The notes under the pieces were generated by a model. That model saw only the letters and a program-made list of their open reading frames with translations. It searched no databases and had not been told where the DNA came from. Source: Syngnathus acus (Eukaryota; Chordata; Actinopteri; Syngnathiformes; Syngnathidae). Taken from it: DNA of 64,000 nucleotides. Location of the stretch: NCBI RefSeq assembly GCF_901709675.1, contig NC_051100.1:2666001-2730000 (forward strand), written 5' to 3'. Of the stretch, positions 24,101 through 35,622 are shown piece by piece. A program made the translations under genes and the position numbers. Numbering within the stretch: the first letter of the stretch is position 1; each line of letters begins with the position of its first letter.

Positions 24101-25056
24101 GCTAATGCAGTGTAAGGTTGATTGTATGACTCGACTTTGGATGGTCAGCTGTTCATTTAAGCCTGAAAATAACTGAATTGCGCATTTGCGGCCTCTTGTG
24201 GACTTTGAGAGTCATCTAAATGAAGTTGGAGAAGGGGGAAATATCTAGCATAGCGGCCCTCGAGCATCTACCTTGGTGTCCAAAGGTGTGCTGTGGCACA
24301 AGTGTTCATTTCCTGCTCCCGTTGTGTGATTTTAGAGAACTGATGATGCTGAAGTGCCAGTCTTGCAATTCCCCCAGTCTAATGGAGGATTACGGAGGAG
24401 AAAGAGAGAGTGGGTGATTCCACACATTCACGTTGTAGAGAATGACCGAGGTCCCTATCCCTTCAAAGTATCTCAAGTAAGGCCCGTTTTTTGAGTTTTG
24501 GATTGTGCATACAGAACTTAAGTAATACTTGGAATGCAAAAACACAGAAAGCCAGCCAGCTAGCCTCCCTTCTCCTCCCTTCTGTGTAGATTCGGTCCAC
24601 TGAAGACAAAAATAAGTGGATCTTTTATAACATCACTGGTCCAGGAGCTGATCAGCCTCCTGTTGGTCTTTTCACCATGGACAGAAACACCGGGAATCTT
24701 TACCTCACACAACCGCTGGACAGGGAAAAGCAGGCCAGGTACTTGGTGAGTGAGGTCCTCTTTTGGAGAAATCCATGCTTAAAATGTCTACTGCTGTACA
24801 CACTCCTACCATTGTCCATCTGTGTGCAGTTTAAACTCTTCGCCATGGCAGATGGTTCTGGAGACGCTGAGGAGCCCACGGAAATTATTGTCGAAGTCAT
24901 TGATCAAAATGACAACAACCCTGTTTTTGAAAATGATACCTTCTTTGGAGAAGTGGCTGAGGCATCACCAAGAGGTACCTGCTAACAAATGGATTTCTTT
25001 ATTCAACACACCATAATAAAAAAAGATTGCACGAGAAGGTATGTTTGAAGACGGGA

Positions 25057-25087
<31 letters not shown>

Positions 25088-26289
25088 TATACTGTGTAGT
25101 AGGGCAAGTTCAGCGGCTGACTGTAGATAAAAGATGATCACCTCCCCTCGATACACAATCATTCATTTGAAATTCAAACGACCTGCTGGTTGTCATAGCA
25201 TAGATTTGTCATTTTTCACTTGCCAGGTTTTGAGGTCATCAAGGTGACCGCCACGGATGCGGATCAGGAAGACAATGACAATTCTGATATCCGTTACCGT
25301 ATTGTGAGTCAAGATCCCGAGTTTCCTGCGGCAAATCTTTTTGCCATTAATCCAATGACTGGCGGCATCCGAATCAATGCCGGCGGCTTAGACAGAGAGG
25401 TGAGGCCTTTTTTTTTTTTTCTCCCCCCCCTTTTTTTGCACCTGCATCCTATGTGTGGCAAAACCATTTTTATTGGCACTACAGGTCAAATCTTAATGGT
25501 CTGTTGTCAGTGCACCATGCAGACAAGGAAATAGTTTTTGTAAACTTGAACAAAAGCCTCCCATAAAGTCTCTCCTTCTTTCTGAACAGAAATATCCCAG
25601 GTACACTTTAGAAGTGGAGGCAGCTGACATGGAGGGTAAGGGGCTGACTGGAAAGGCCAAAGTTATTCTCACTGTGACTGATAGCAACGACAATGCGCCA
25701 AAATTCACCCAGAACTCGGTGAGTACCCGTTTCGTTCATTTTGCTCCTGAATTGTCCCAGGATTTTTAGTTTCACCTCTTAATTTCCGCAGTACGATGCA
25801 TCCGTGGAAGAAAATAGAGTGGACGTTATAGTCTTAAAGATGACCGTAACCGATGGTGATGAACCACATTCTCCATCCTGGAATGCAAAGTTCAAGATTA
25901 TTAGTGGTGACCCCAAAAAACTGTTCTCTGTGGAAACCGGAAGCAACAAGAACGAGGGAATCATTACGACTGTCAAGGTATCAAATCGAGTCCTTTTTTC
26001 ACAGCACAATGTAGTGACCTGGACAGGATTGGAATCTCTTTTTCTGAACAACGCAGGGTCTGGACTTTGAGCAGAACAGCAAACATGCCTTGTTGGTTGT
26101 AGTGGAGAATGAAGCTCCCTTTGCTATTCCCCTGCCCACCTCCACGGCCACTGTGATTGTAAACGTGCTTGACGTTAACGAATCCCCGGTCTTTGATCCG
26201 GTGGAGAAATCGGTGTCGGAACTCGTAGACCTTCCCGTCGACGCCGACGTGGTGCAGTACACCGCTTCGGATCTAGACATTCCACGCAA
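21110..26289 (+). CDS. cdh1-like: Type I classical cadherin, cdh1-like, 3'-truncated
   Basis: Calcium-dependent cell-cell adhesion receptor fragment. Exons: 21110-21163, 21900-22014, 22451-22539, 23858-23968, 24336-24476, 24590-24745, 24830-24974, 25227-25399, 25590-25718, 25792-25977, 26057-26289; all splice sites are GT-AG and all phases join. Residues 1-18 are a signal peptide. A prodomain runs to the furin site RRRKR, and the mature protein starts EWVIP at about residue 148, keeping the swap-tryptophan of type I cadherins. EC1-EC3 follow with calcium motifs LDRE, DQNDNNP, DSNDNAP and DVNESP. EC4 ends at residue 510. Exon lengths of 115, 156, 145 and 129 equal human CDH1 exons as I recall, and the last exon keeps the expected phase 2. 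The final donor CAA|GTAGAC is weak; unspliced, a TAG follows one codon later. The EC1 HAV tripeptide is absent. EC5, membrane span and catenin-binding tail are missing. Possible readings: secreted paralogue, pseudogene, rearranged gene or assembly break. Confidence 0.88.
21485..21515. repeat. GCCC-rich tract in cadherin intron 1
   Basis: Repeated CCCGCC/CCCCGCC units. The opposite strand has several G-runs and could form a G-quadruplex. Confidence 0.7.
22736..23829. mobile_element. Composite DNA transposon (GGACTATAAGTCGC family) inside a cadherin intron
   Basis: The left end starts ACCGTAATTTTCGGACTATA and the right end finishes with its reverse complement at 23810-23829; both ends abut TATATA. 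Each terminal part has one or two further TATAAGTCGC repeats. The interior holds nested inverted copies: about 23022-23078 is reverse complementary to 23577-23632, and GCCGGCCCTCGACTTCC (23508-23524) pairs with 23558-23574. A second diverged copy of the first arm lies at 23195-23245. No transposase is visible. It is a non-autonomous element, possibly with later insertions. The superfamily is not certain. It fills most of the intron at 22540-23857. Confidence 0.85.
23664..23712 (+). mobile_element. Possible pogo/Tigger-type terminal fragment
   Basis: ACAGTAATCCCTTGCTACAT followed by a TTTATCGCGG stretch resembles the TIR of fish pogo/Tigger-like miniature elements (ACAGTAATCCCTCG...). It lies within the larger intronic element and only one end is visible. 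Confidence 0.4.
25050..25088. repeat. A-run and (AT)n in cadherin intron 7
   Basis: A poly-A tract followed by about 12 AT units. Confidence 0.9.
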
Positions 26290-26355
26290 GTAGACGGTCA
26301 TGTGAGACGACTTGTTTCTTTTACCGGCAAGTGTATGCATTTTGCATTGAAGCTG

Positions 26356-26473
26356 AAATAAACATCTCGTCTAACAAATGTTCTTTACATAACACACCTC
26401 CTGTGAAGTCCAGCCAGCCTTCTGCCCTCCTCCTGATAATTCGTGCCTGACCAGTTTTGGAGTTTGCACCTTG
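26356..26473 (+). repeat. 118-bp duplicated segment, copy 2, just past the cadherin break
   Basis: Same orientation as 11864-11981, 116 of 118 identical. It begins 66 bases after the last cadherin exon and opens with AAATAAAC, so it would supply an AATAAA hexamer at 26357-26362 to any transcript reading out of that exon. Whether it is used as a poly(A) signal is unknown. Confidence 0.95.
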
Positions 26474-28654
26474 AACAAGGCAGCAGACACTCCGACGCAT
26501 TCCTGTCCTTTGTTCCTGGCGAGCCTGTAACATAATTTTAGAATGATGTGATTGCAGTTAACTATGGAAGAAGTCCTTGAAAGGACTTTTTTTTTTTTAG
26601 GGTCCTCAGGTCGTGGTAGGGACGAACTTCCTGCCTGTTTAAAAAATCAAAACAATCTATTTGTGGGGCACAAAGGAATTTGCCCCAGTTTGTTGTATTG
26701 TTCGATGCGTCGCATATCGTGACGGTTATGTAAGTTGACGGCGCGAAGCGTGCCGGCTTTGACTTCTCATTTTCTTCACACCCCCCTCAGGCTTTTCATT
26801 TTGATGCTTAGCGTGTGGCGCTTGCATCCAATAACAAACCTGGTGAGGGGCAGGGTGGCACCCCGGCACTATTAATACGCCACCATGCATCTGTCATCTC
26901 GAGGCCTCCCTCCTATCACCTTTTCGCTCAGGTGGACACACGCGGATCTTTGGCAGAGGTCACTTGGGCTGACGCCAGCGGACGTAGGGAGTAAACTGAC
27001 AAAATATCCAAATGCTCATTAAAATGAAGGCAGCTGGGTGCTTTGAAATCAACAAGGGAGAGTCATTTGGTCACTTGGATGGCTAATTTACAGCAATCTA
27101 GTCAAAGCCCAGAAGCCAAGAATCAGCATTTCTTATAAAAAAATATTAAACACAAAAAAAATCACACTTTAAAAAAAAAATAATAATAATAACCAAAATA
27201 AATAAATGAGCTATTTACGTGTAAGTCAAATGAAAACAATATTTCAAACTGCTAATAAATGTCTGAATATAAAATTTGTTATTATTATATAGTATTTAAA
27301 GCAGAATCATTATTGCCTTCTAAATAACAAACCGCAATCAACTTTCAAAAGTCACGACTTGAACACGTGTGTGCCAAAATCGAAAATAAAAGTGTACAAA
27401 CATTCCCCATTTATGACGATAAACATTTTGGACAACTGTCCGCTTCGTTAACATCGGGCTGCCTTTTAATTGATCTTCATTTCCCTCCATTACGATTATA
27501 ATTAAACACCGGAAAGCTGTCGGAGCGAGCGGCCATCTGTCGGTGTTGATAACGTGCAAGTGGGCACACGCTGTGGCGCTTTTCTGCCAACGAGGCCAAC
27601 GCACCTCCAAATGGCCCATGTGGGAATTGGTTTGCTGTGAATTCTTCACTGTTTTGTGTCAACGACCAAATGTTTCAACATTGCAACATTCCACACATGT
27701 GAGGGAGGACTTGTGTATTTTTATCCTTTTGATTCTCCCAAATTATCTTTGGCACATTTGTGTACTAGGCGTCAGATTGCCGTTGATCGTATGCTAGGTT
27801 AGAAAAGAAATGACCTCACCGTTCCAATACGAGAAAGGAATTTTTTCCAAGGAACGGCAAACAACTGAATTCCTATATTGGCTCTCATTAGTCACTCGGC
27901 ACAACTCAGAAAATGGCTTTGTTGCACATTCGAGACGTCAATAGTCATCCGGTGGGAAGGCAGCGAAGGAAGCTCATAAAATGGCCGACTTTACCATGTT
28001 GATTTTCATCCGATTATGTCACGGCGTTAGATTTATAGTCATTGCTTTTTCTTATTTTTCAAATCGTGTCAGCTCAAACCGAGTTATGAACTTAATCAAT
28101 GGGCCCCTGCTTGCTCTCTCGCATCGAGCCTTTTAATGCTTGTCCGAGGTCGCCGAGTTTTATTGACCCGATAACCCGCTATGGAAATGGCGGCGTGTAT
28201 TTGACTAGCAGAAAATATGAAGGCACTTGATAACCCCCTGCCGGTTAAACGCATCGTAAACGGGAAGCGGCGTGAAATGAATCACTTCCGGAAGCGTTCC
28301 CACCATCGCTTGACGGAGCCGAGATGGGCCCGACCGAGTGTGATGGATGAGGTGGAAATCTCAATCGCCGGCATTCCTTCCATTTAGGCTGCGTTGCTTC
28401 ACCTGCGGATCTGCGGCGGCCATCACCAAGCACCTACTTCATCTACTGAGCTTTCGCTGCCTTTTACATACGACAAACGAGTTGACGCGTTAAAGAGACT
28501 TTTCCACGATGAAGTGAGAAAACCCAACAAGACAATTCTATCATTGCACAAGCCAAAAATGTCAACTCAAATTCTTTTTTTTTTTTATGCACTAACAAAC
28601 CACACCATCCATCAATTTTGCTTGTCCTTGGCCTACTCCTGTTGAATTTGGTCA
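26474..28654. other. Non-coding stretch; possible conserved elements
   Basis: No gene and no further cadherin exon was found. It is A-rich at about 27130-27310. Mixed-texture parts at 27390-27560 and 28080-28260 could be conserved elements, judged by eye only. Confidence 0.45.
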
Positions 28655-28760
28655 GGAGAAGTGAAGTACAGTCTTGGAGTACTGGGCACCAGCCAATCAC
28701 AGGACAAATATAGAAAGAAGAAAAAAAAAAACATTCACACTATGAACTTGATTCCCAAAC
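28655..28760 (+). mobile_element. Fragment of common fish interspersed repeat
   Basis: GCCAATCACAGGACAAATAT followed by an A-rich tract and CATTCACACTATGAAC resembles the widespread fish repeat containing CCAATCACAGGGCACATATA and CATTCACACTCACATTCA. It is probably the 3' part of an L2-like element. Confidence 0.5.
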
Positions 28761-28959
28761 ACTGATCTGCTATGGTGAGGATTTTGCATCTCATAAATAT
28801 ATTCATAAGGCTTGTGAAAGGAGCTACATAGAGGAGAAGTGGGACAAAAGAGCCAAAAGTTACAACTGGATTTAAATATGAAGTTGGAAACGACCAGATC
28901 AGGTTTTAATACATTTGCATCAACACGGCCAGAGGTCTAAATTACGGAAAAAATTAACG

Positions 28960-29290
28960 AATGTTGGTGTGGACGCGGCTGGACGGTTTGGAGAGAGTCC
29001 AGCCTGGTACATGAGCACATATGGCTTTACCTTACATCATGACTTCCATTAAGTCATTAAGGGCCTGGCCCGACCTGAGCGAGGGCCTGTTAGTTAGTCA
29101 CATTAAAGAGTTAATACTTTCTGTCTCCCTGAGCCCACGGACTGACAAGACGCTCCGTGCCGCATAATTAGGAAAATTGCTCTTGTAGTAATGGTCTCAT
29201 TTCTTCCATCTCGCTATGACCGGAGCAAACTGCAAGAAGATGTCCCCTATTAACACCCGCCGCCAAGGCGGGCAAACTTTTGTGATCAAG
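28960..29290. promoter_or_regulatory. Candidate conserved non-coding element
   Basis: Repeat-free, mixed-composition DNA with several homeodomain-type cores (CATTAAGTCATTAAGGGCC, GTTAGTTAGTCACATTAAAG, GCATAATTAGG). It has the look of a developmental enhancer in a gene desert. There is no alignment evidence. Confidence 0.3.
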
Positions 29291-29722
29291 GGCTGCGTTA
29301 TACATTGGATGGACTGGCCAAATCATTTGTAAATGAAAAAAAAATTTGAAAAATTATGGAAAAAAAAAGGCAGTTTTAAATATGAAAAATAACATTTAAA
29401 TTGAAAGTAAAGAATTAAAATGTTTTAAATGTATTTTTTAATGGTCACTGTGACGAGACTTCTATTGTGTGCCCTGGCCACAATTAACTGAGCAAGCTGC
29501 AGTAATATCGGTCAATTTGTTTTGCAAAGGATAAAGAATTTGTGACTGCGAGTGTTATTATATTGTCTTTCTAAATGTGTTGCACAACCATTAGTGTTCA
29601 AATGTCCATTGCTGTTATAACACTGCAAAATTGATGCTATTTGTTAGCCCAGGCTTGATTAAATTAATGCAAGAAATAATTTGGGACTCTTGATAATAAA
29701 GGACCAGATAAAAAAAAAAAAA

Positions 29723-29769
29723 AAGAGCGGGCCGCAAGTGACCCCCAGGCCACACTTTTCCCACCCCTG
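29723..29769. mobile_element. Terminal fragment of a hAT-type MITE
   Basis: GGGCCGCAAGTGACCCCCAG followed by GCCACACTTTTCCCACCCCTG matches the typical 3' end of fish hAT elements whose termini read CAGGGGTGGG. An A-run precedes it. The 5' end was not found. A diverged relative is at 39704-39745. Confidence 0.5.
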
Positions 29770-30759
29770 CACTGGAGCCTTCTAATGGGCCTAATGAGCG
29801 ACGCCATGGCCTGCTCCCCTCGCAGATCTTTACCATATTTGAGGAGCCCTTTGATGGAGCAGCTATCATTTGAAACTTTTCAAGGGGGTGTTAATGCTAT
29901 ATGTGAGGAGAGGGAACGGATGGGGTGAGGGCAGGGGGGGGGGGGCAATTTAGGAAGAATGAAGGATGGTGAGACCATTGGGGCGCTGAGCTTTCATCTT
30001 GTCCCAGTCCGCCATCCCTTCATCTACCCCCCAACTCCTCTCGCCAAATTCAATTGAAAGCAGATGGAGCCGGGGCCTGGACTGTGCGTTGTGTCAGGTT
30101 GTCATGGAGTATTAGCTATCATTGGACATCCAAACAGCATGGAAGAAAAGGAAAACGCATCAAGAGACAAAGATAGGGAGCGTTTGCATGGCACAGCTGG
30201 CACAGCCAGGTGACGAATACCAAGCGACACGGAGACAGCCTAGCATCAGGGAGCGTCGGGATGGGGCTGAGGTTTCATAACGGATAACGCACCCCCCACT
30301 TCACTGAATCTGAATACAAACCCAATAATCACGTAATTAACTTCTGCATGTGGCAGTGTAAGAAAACAAACCACAGACCTCCCCTGTTCTTTGTCAACCA
30401 TCTCAATTTGGACAAGGAAGCCGATGTGTCTCGACTACAATTTAAATACAAAAAGAAGGAAACGTTTCTTATTTTATCTTACAGTTTAGCAATTTTCGAT
30501 TCGCTGAATAGGGGCGATGAGAAATTAATAAGCAAAGTATGTCCAAGAAAACTTAAGAGGACCTCAGGTTGAGCCGAGGTGTATCCCGTGAAAAACAGAT
30601 GTACTCGTCTGAGGCTATTTTCACCCCAAAAGTTATTCGAGTATTCAATGAATAAAAATCCTTTAGAAATTAAGACTAACACAAGCGTACAGCGCTGACA
30701 TTCAAGCATTCGTCTTCCCGACCATCATCGTCCCACTTAACCTCTGGCGGGGCGGGGGA
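29770..30759. other. Non-coding stretch, no gene seen
   Basis: Contains a G-run at 29935-29944 and a short CCCACCC tract near 30020. No supported gene. Confidence 0.5.
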
Positions 30760-30970
30760 CAGAGATTCAAGTTTGACTGGTAACAGCGATACGGTGTCAT
30801 TGCAGGTGTCATTAGCCCTGCTCGTAATTGACAGAAGCATTAACAGGTCATTAACACATAAGCTTAGACTTATATTTGAACCTTTTAATGAGGCAATCAG
30901 TCAACATTAATAGATTAGTTATCATGCTTAATGTGCCAGGTGTCTTTGCCTGTCCCCGCAGGGCAGGGCA
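30760..30970. promoter_or_regulatory. Candidate conserved non-coding element
   Basis: A dense series of homeodomain-type words (GTCATTAGCCC, CTCGTAATTGACAG, GCATTAACAGGTCATTAAC, CAACATTAATAGATTAG, CATGCTTAATGTGCC) without repeats. It is the most enhancer-like block between the two genes. The call is inferred. Confidence 0.35.
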
Positions 30971-31310
30971 TCATAAGGAAAATCACGGCAATGCTTTTGC
31001 TTGAGGAGGTTGCGCAAATAACGAGGTCGATGCGGGCGAATGTAAGGAGAAAGAGCGCATACAGGCGTCCATTAGCTTAGCATGAATACAAATAGAAACT
31101 TTTGTCCTTGTCCTAATGTGTAGTGCTCAGGACGGCTTTTGCACTTGGGAAATTCACAGCTTCACAAATTTGGACCTTTCCCATTCCATGTTGGTACATT
31201 TCACACACTTGTGAAAGGGAAAATAATTTTTTTCAGTGAATAACGATATTTTCCACCAATTGGCTCATTTGCTGTCCAACCATTCAGCTACTTAAAACTC
31301 CACAAGCAAC

Positions 31311-31331
31311 CCCCCCCCCCCCCCCCCCCCC
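31311..31331. repeat. Poly-C run
   Basis: About 21-22 consecutive C. Such tracts are prone to length error. Confidence 0.95.
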
Positions 31332-33009
31332 TACCTCCAGTGCTGCATACTGATCCCTGCGAGCTGGAGCCTTTCCTTGTTTACATCAGGCCACAATTAA
31401 TCTCCCGGAATGTCTCCTCCCCTCGGCCGCGACGGCTGATTGATGGCGGCCGGCTCGGGCCTGGCGCGTCGGAGTCGCTCAGAAACTCGGGTTTCAGGAT
31501 ACGCGAGCGGGTCAGTGCTTTCAGAAGCGACCAGTTGTGGCCGGCGAATGAGCCGAGGCGTCTCTGATGTGAAAAGCAGGTATCCATCCAAGCCGCATGA
31601 CCCCCCCCCCCCATTCTCGGTTGCTAACATTTCCACCCGAATTCTACTGCCTGCCTGCCCAGTGGGTTGATGGATGATATTTTGCAGCTCAGAAGCACAT
31701 TGTTTTCTTTAGCACAGCAGGCTATTCTGTTTGCGGAGGCCTGGCCCGTGAAATATGGAGAAGATCCATCAGTGGCCTCCGTTAAAGCCTCCCAGATTGA
31801 TAGCTCCGACCGTCTGATCCCGTAAGTCCGACACAGGCAACCGAGCGACATAAATCTGCTTGAGTGCTAATAGATGATAAAATTCAGCATGTCATTCAAA
31901 ATTCCAAGGTGGATTTGTGAGTGTTAGTATTAGGCTAGCAAGAAATAGGAGTGCCGCAGCAAAGTGGAGACTGTGGGCTCAAGGAGCATGGTGTTGTTAC
32001 ATCAACGTGTTGCCACACAAAAGGCAGCTGAACTTGTGACCCTCCCCGGGGTCTTGGGGTGTGAGGCCCAGCGGGAGGAGGGTCCTGGGGGTTCTGCTAT
32101 CACTGAGCTGATCCACTCCATGCTTCCAGATTTCTGTTTACTGTGCAAAACAATTAGTAGCAATACTTCATCCTTACTTCTCATGCTTATCTTAATTTAT
32201 TTTTTTAATCAATCTCATTTAACAAAGTCACAAATCGTCATCTACAATGTCACATGGCACTTACATTTGAATGTCTACGGCGGGGATAAAAATAATTAAA
32301 ATGGGAATTAATTACCAGCACACACATTGGTACAAGTTGAATAATTGGGGCATGATTGAAAGTTATAATAATTAGGATTGTGTAATTAATGGGACATTTC
32401 ATGTGACCCTAATAGTTCAACGTGTTGAATAAAAAGCACTTTTTAATCATTAGAGGCGGAAAAATGTGACATTTGACAAATTATGCACATCAACGTGCAC
32501 TCACATTTTTGCCCCAACCCCCCCCTCCCAGTTTATTAACATTACGTATATTTTTTAAGACAAATGTCAACTATTTTCCTGCTTGTGGCTTTTTTTGCGT
32601 GAGAAATCATCTCAAAGAATACATTTTGATGTTTGCTTTTTGCATGAAAAAAAATGTCATCACAAATTTTGGGTGTTAAGACTAAAAAACAAAAACACAC
32701 CAGAAGTAAAGAAAGGATGAAGAAGAAGAGGAGGGGGGGAAGAAAAGTGGATGTTAGCAGAGAGAAATGGTTGTCAGGGTGTCAGCACCCCCTGCTGGTT
32801 TTGGCTACTGGACTGTTTCGGATGCTCATGAGTACCCGCTCCCATCTCAGGTCAAAATGATGACGTCAACTCACACTTCTAATTAACGTGCTTTCACTAT
32901 TCTTATTTTTGCAAATTGCTATTTGAACAATAACCATATAATCAAGCAAAATTAAAAACAATCAATTCAATCTGTGATAGATTGCTACATTTATGAGCAG
33001 GGAAAAAAA
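31332..33009. other. Non-coding stretch; possible conserved element at 31370-31570
   Basis: No gene recognised. The part at 31370-31570 is non-repetitive and CpG-bearing. A purine tract with AAGAAGAGGAGGGGGG lies near 32715-32745. The stretch 32880-33000 is AT-rich. Confidence 0.4.
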
Positions 33010-33450
33010 AATCTTTTTACAGCTACTGGAAGCTGATTTGCATACAAAGGCTCAGCACGGCCACTCGTTAGCCTTAATGGCAAGAGCCCCCAATTTAGCA
33101 ACACGAGGGTGTCCAATCAAAAGCGAGATGTCACCGACATGACTGACACGCGGCCCTGACCCGGGCCCATGTGCGGAAGAAGGCTGACACCTCCGGGAGT
33201 GGGGCGGTGGAGGGGGGTTACACGGTGTGGCGTCGTTATCCCAGAAAGGGCTCCTCTCTCCGGGTTATCAGCCTTCTGTCACGACCCCCCACCGCCACCT
33301 CCAGTAAGCCTCCAGCATGAAGGCTGTTGTGTTGTTTCATTATCGCGGTGCTTCACGTAGCAGCGCCATCATTATCCATCAGGCTTAATGAGACTATCCC
33401 GCCTGCCGTAAAGGTCAGGCAATTACTGCTGCAGCAGTTTTTCCGCCTCT
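33010..33450. promoter_or_regulatory. Candidate conserved non-coding elements
   Basis: Two non-repetitive blocks, 33020-33135 (GCTGATTTGCATACAAAGG, an octamer/SOX-like arrangement, then GTTAGCCTTAATGGCAAG) and 33330-33445 (CATCAGGCTTAATGAGAC, GCAATTACTGCTGCAGCAG). ATTTGCATACAAAG is an ATTTGCAT POU site directly followed by an ACAAAG SOX/TCF-like site, a common enhancer pairing. Inferred only. Confidence 0.33.
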
Positions 33451-34939
33451 GACATACGCACGCACACACACGTATTGACGCTGTTTGATGACTCCTTTAC
33501 ACATAAAAAAGAAATAAGTCATTAGTGCTCCACCTCTAGTTTAAAATGTAAATATACAAATCTCAAAAGATTTTATTATTAAATTAGCCTTTTTGTTCGA
33601 TTGGGCCACTTACTGTACTTTACCTTGACAAGTTTACCAGCGTTCTTTCTCAGCTATAACGCCACAAGATCCTCGCTTGCATTTTGACTATCGTTAGCCT
33701 CCGACTATAGCTCCAACATGAATTTCCCAAATTACAATATCATTAGCTTCTACAGTTGCTTCCAATATTAGCTTCTAAAGTTAACGTCAACCATAGCCAA
33801 TAAGGTTACAGATAAGTAAAGTGTTAGCTTGCCGTATTAGCTTGTATTGAGTAAGGTGTCAATTTTTGTAAACAGTAAAAAACAATCCCAGTAAATATCT
33901 ATCACCTACCTATTATTATTTCATCATACAATATCTTGTCTTCAAGTAGACGGGTTTAAAAAAAAAAAAAAAAAGCTGAGGCAGCCTCAGGCAATGGCAG
34001 AACAGCTTTTTATGCACCGGAGCGAGCGCAGTTACCCTGTTTTAACAGCGGGATTAATGGGGTGGCAAAAGTGGCCATAAATTGATAATATAACCATTGA
34101 ACGTACTTGGCGGGACAATTAAGATAACATGGCGGGAAATGGTGGCGCACGCATCATCATGCGTGGCCTCGTTGCTGGGCACAATCGGTGTGGGGGGGGG
34201 GACGCGCTGAAGGGTAAGAATAAAAATTTGCAGGGCGTAAAAGTTTAGGGGTTCACCGCCCTCCACTAGCGTGTAGCATTAGCACCATTGGTGAGAGGTT
34301 AGAGGCAGCAAAGAATCAATAACGTTGGTCCTTGCCGAGCTTCCATTATTCATTGACAAACTCACCGACAATATGCTGTTTTTGTCCTCGAGACTGACTT
34401 TTTTTTGGACAAAAATAGTGCTTTACTACAATTTTGTGGTATCTATAGGTATTTATAAACTTTGTATAGCATTGAAGGTATCCAAATGTTAATTTTAGCA
34501 CCCATTTACATGTATTAATTGGTGATTGTGCCTTCTAAACACTGCTTAGTCCAGTGCGATATACAGAGGTCAACCGTCATTGATTATGTGGAGGCGGCAG
34601 CGTTGCTCCTGAATGCTCAACTTCACTTAAATGCACTCTCACATGTCAATGGATTAAATAAAGAGAAGTTTAAACATTCTTCTCATTGGTATTTATTTGA
34701 AAAAGGACAGACAAAAGCCTCAATCACACTCAAGTGGAGGCAATATTCCATTACAAAAATATTAAGACATCGCCTAATTTTAAAAAATACAACAATGTAA
34801 AACATTTGATGTCATAAAAAGTTGGAACCAAATAATTATGTATTAGGAGTATTAAAATGAGAATTGAGTTTGAAATCGCATGATTCTGGATGCTCTGAGA
34901 CAAATATACATATAAATAAACATTTTTCTGAATATGCTA
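33451..34939. other. Non-coding stretch, largely AT-rich
   Basis: Repeated GTTAGCTT/TTAGCTTC words at 33680-33850 and an A-run at 33959-33974. A mixed-texture block at 34030-34170 contains GGATTAATGGGGTGG and GGCCATAAATTGATAA. No gene. Confidence 0.45.
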
Positions 34940-35160
34940 CAGGCTAATAAAGGGAGCGTCGCCCCACCTCTTAACGAGCGTATACGCGGCAGGGGTGCGT
35001 CTGTGGAAGTAAAACAAAAGGCCTAATGAGAGTGTGAAGAACGATGGCGGCGCATCTCTAATGAAGATAAAAAACGTCACTCCGACGTCTAACGATGATG
35101 CATGACACCGTGCTAATTAGCAGCCTGCCCCGCAATTAATAGCTCATAAAATATCACTTC
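34940..35160. promoter_or_regulatory. Candidate conserved non-coding element
   Basis: Repeat-free block with GGCCTAATGAGAG, CTCTAATGAAGATAAA, GTGCTAATTAGCAGCC and CGCAATTAATAGC. It is rich in TAAT cores spaced through mixed sequence. Inferred only. Confidence 0.33.
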
Positions 35161-35567
35161 ATGCACACTTTCCATACACACGTATGCTGCTCATTGCCTG
35201 AGCTTGTTAATACTGTATGTATGTTGAGATTTGATTCTCTGATATTTTTATTCCTGGTTGGGTTAACCTTCATAAAAGATAAATGGACCTCGGACAGTTT
35301 CCTGGGGAACACCACTCCAAATTGAAAAAGATTCACTCAATTGAACTGGACCATTTGGTAGAAAAGCGGCTTTAAATTACAAAGCATATCGCCGTATGTG
35401 TGTGCGAGGGTCCGTGTGGGTGGTGATTGTCGGGTGGGCCCTGAATGGCACCTGTCAGCCTGTTGATTAACGAGGCCCTCTGCCCTTCAACCCCTACCAA
35501 CGCCACACCTGTCACTCACATAAGATACATTCATCTTGGTCGGCCTCTTGTCAGGTCAGAGCTGCTT

Positions 35568-35570
<3 letters not shown>

Positions 35571-35609
<39 letters not shown>

Positions 35610-35622
35610 TGTGTTTGTGTGA
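35571..35622 (+). repeat. (GT)n microsatellite
   Basis: About 17 GT units, then imperfect GTTTGTGT extensions. A shorter GT run lies at 35795-35811. Confidence 0.95.
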
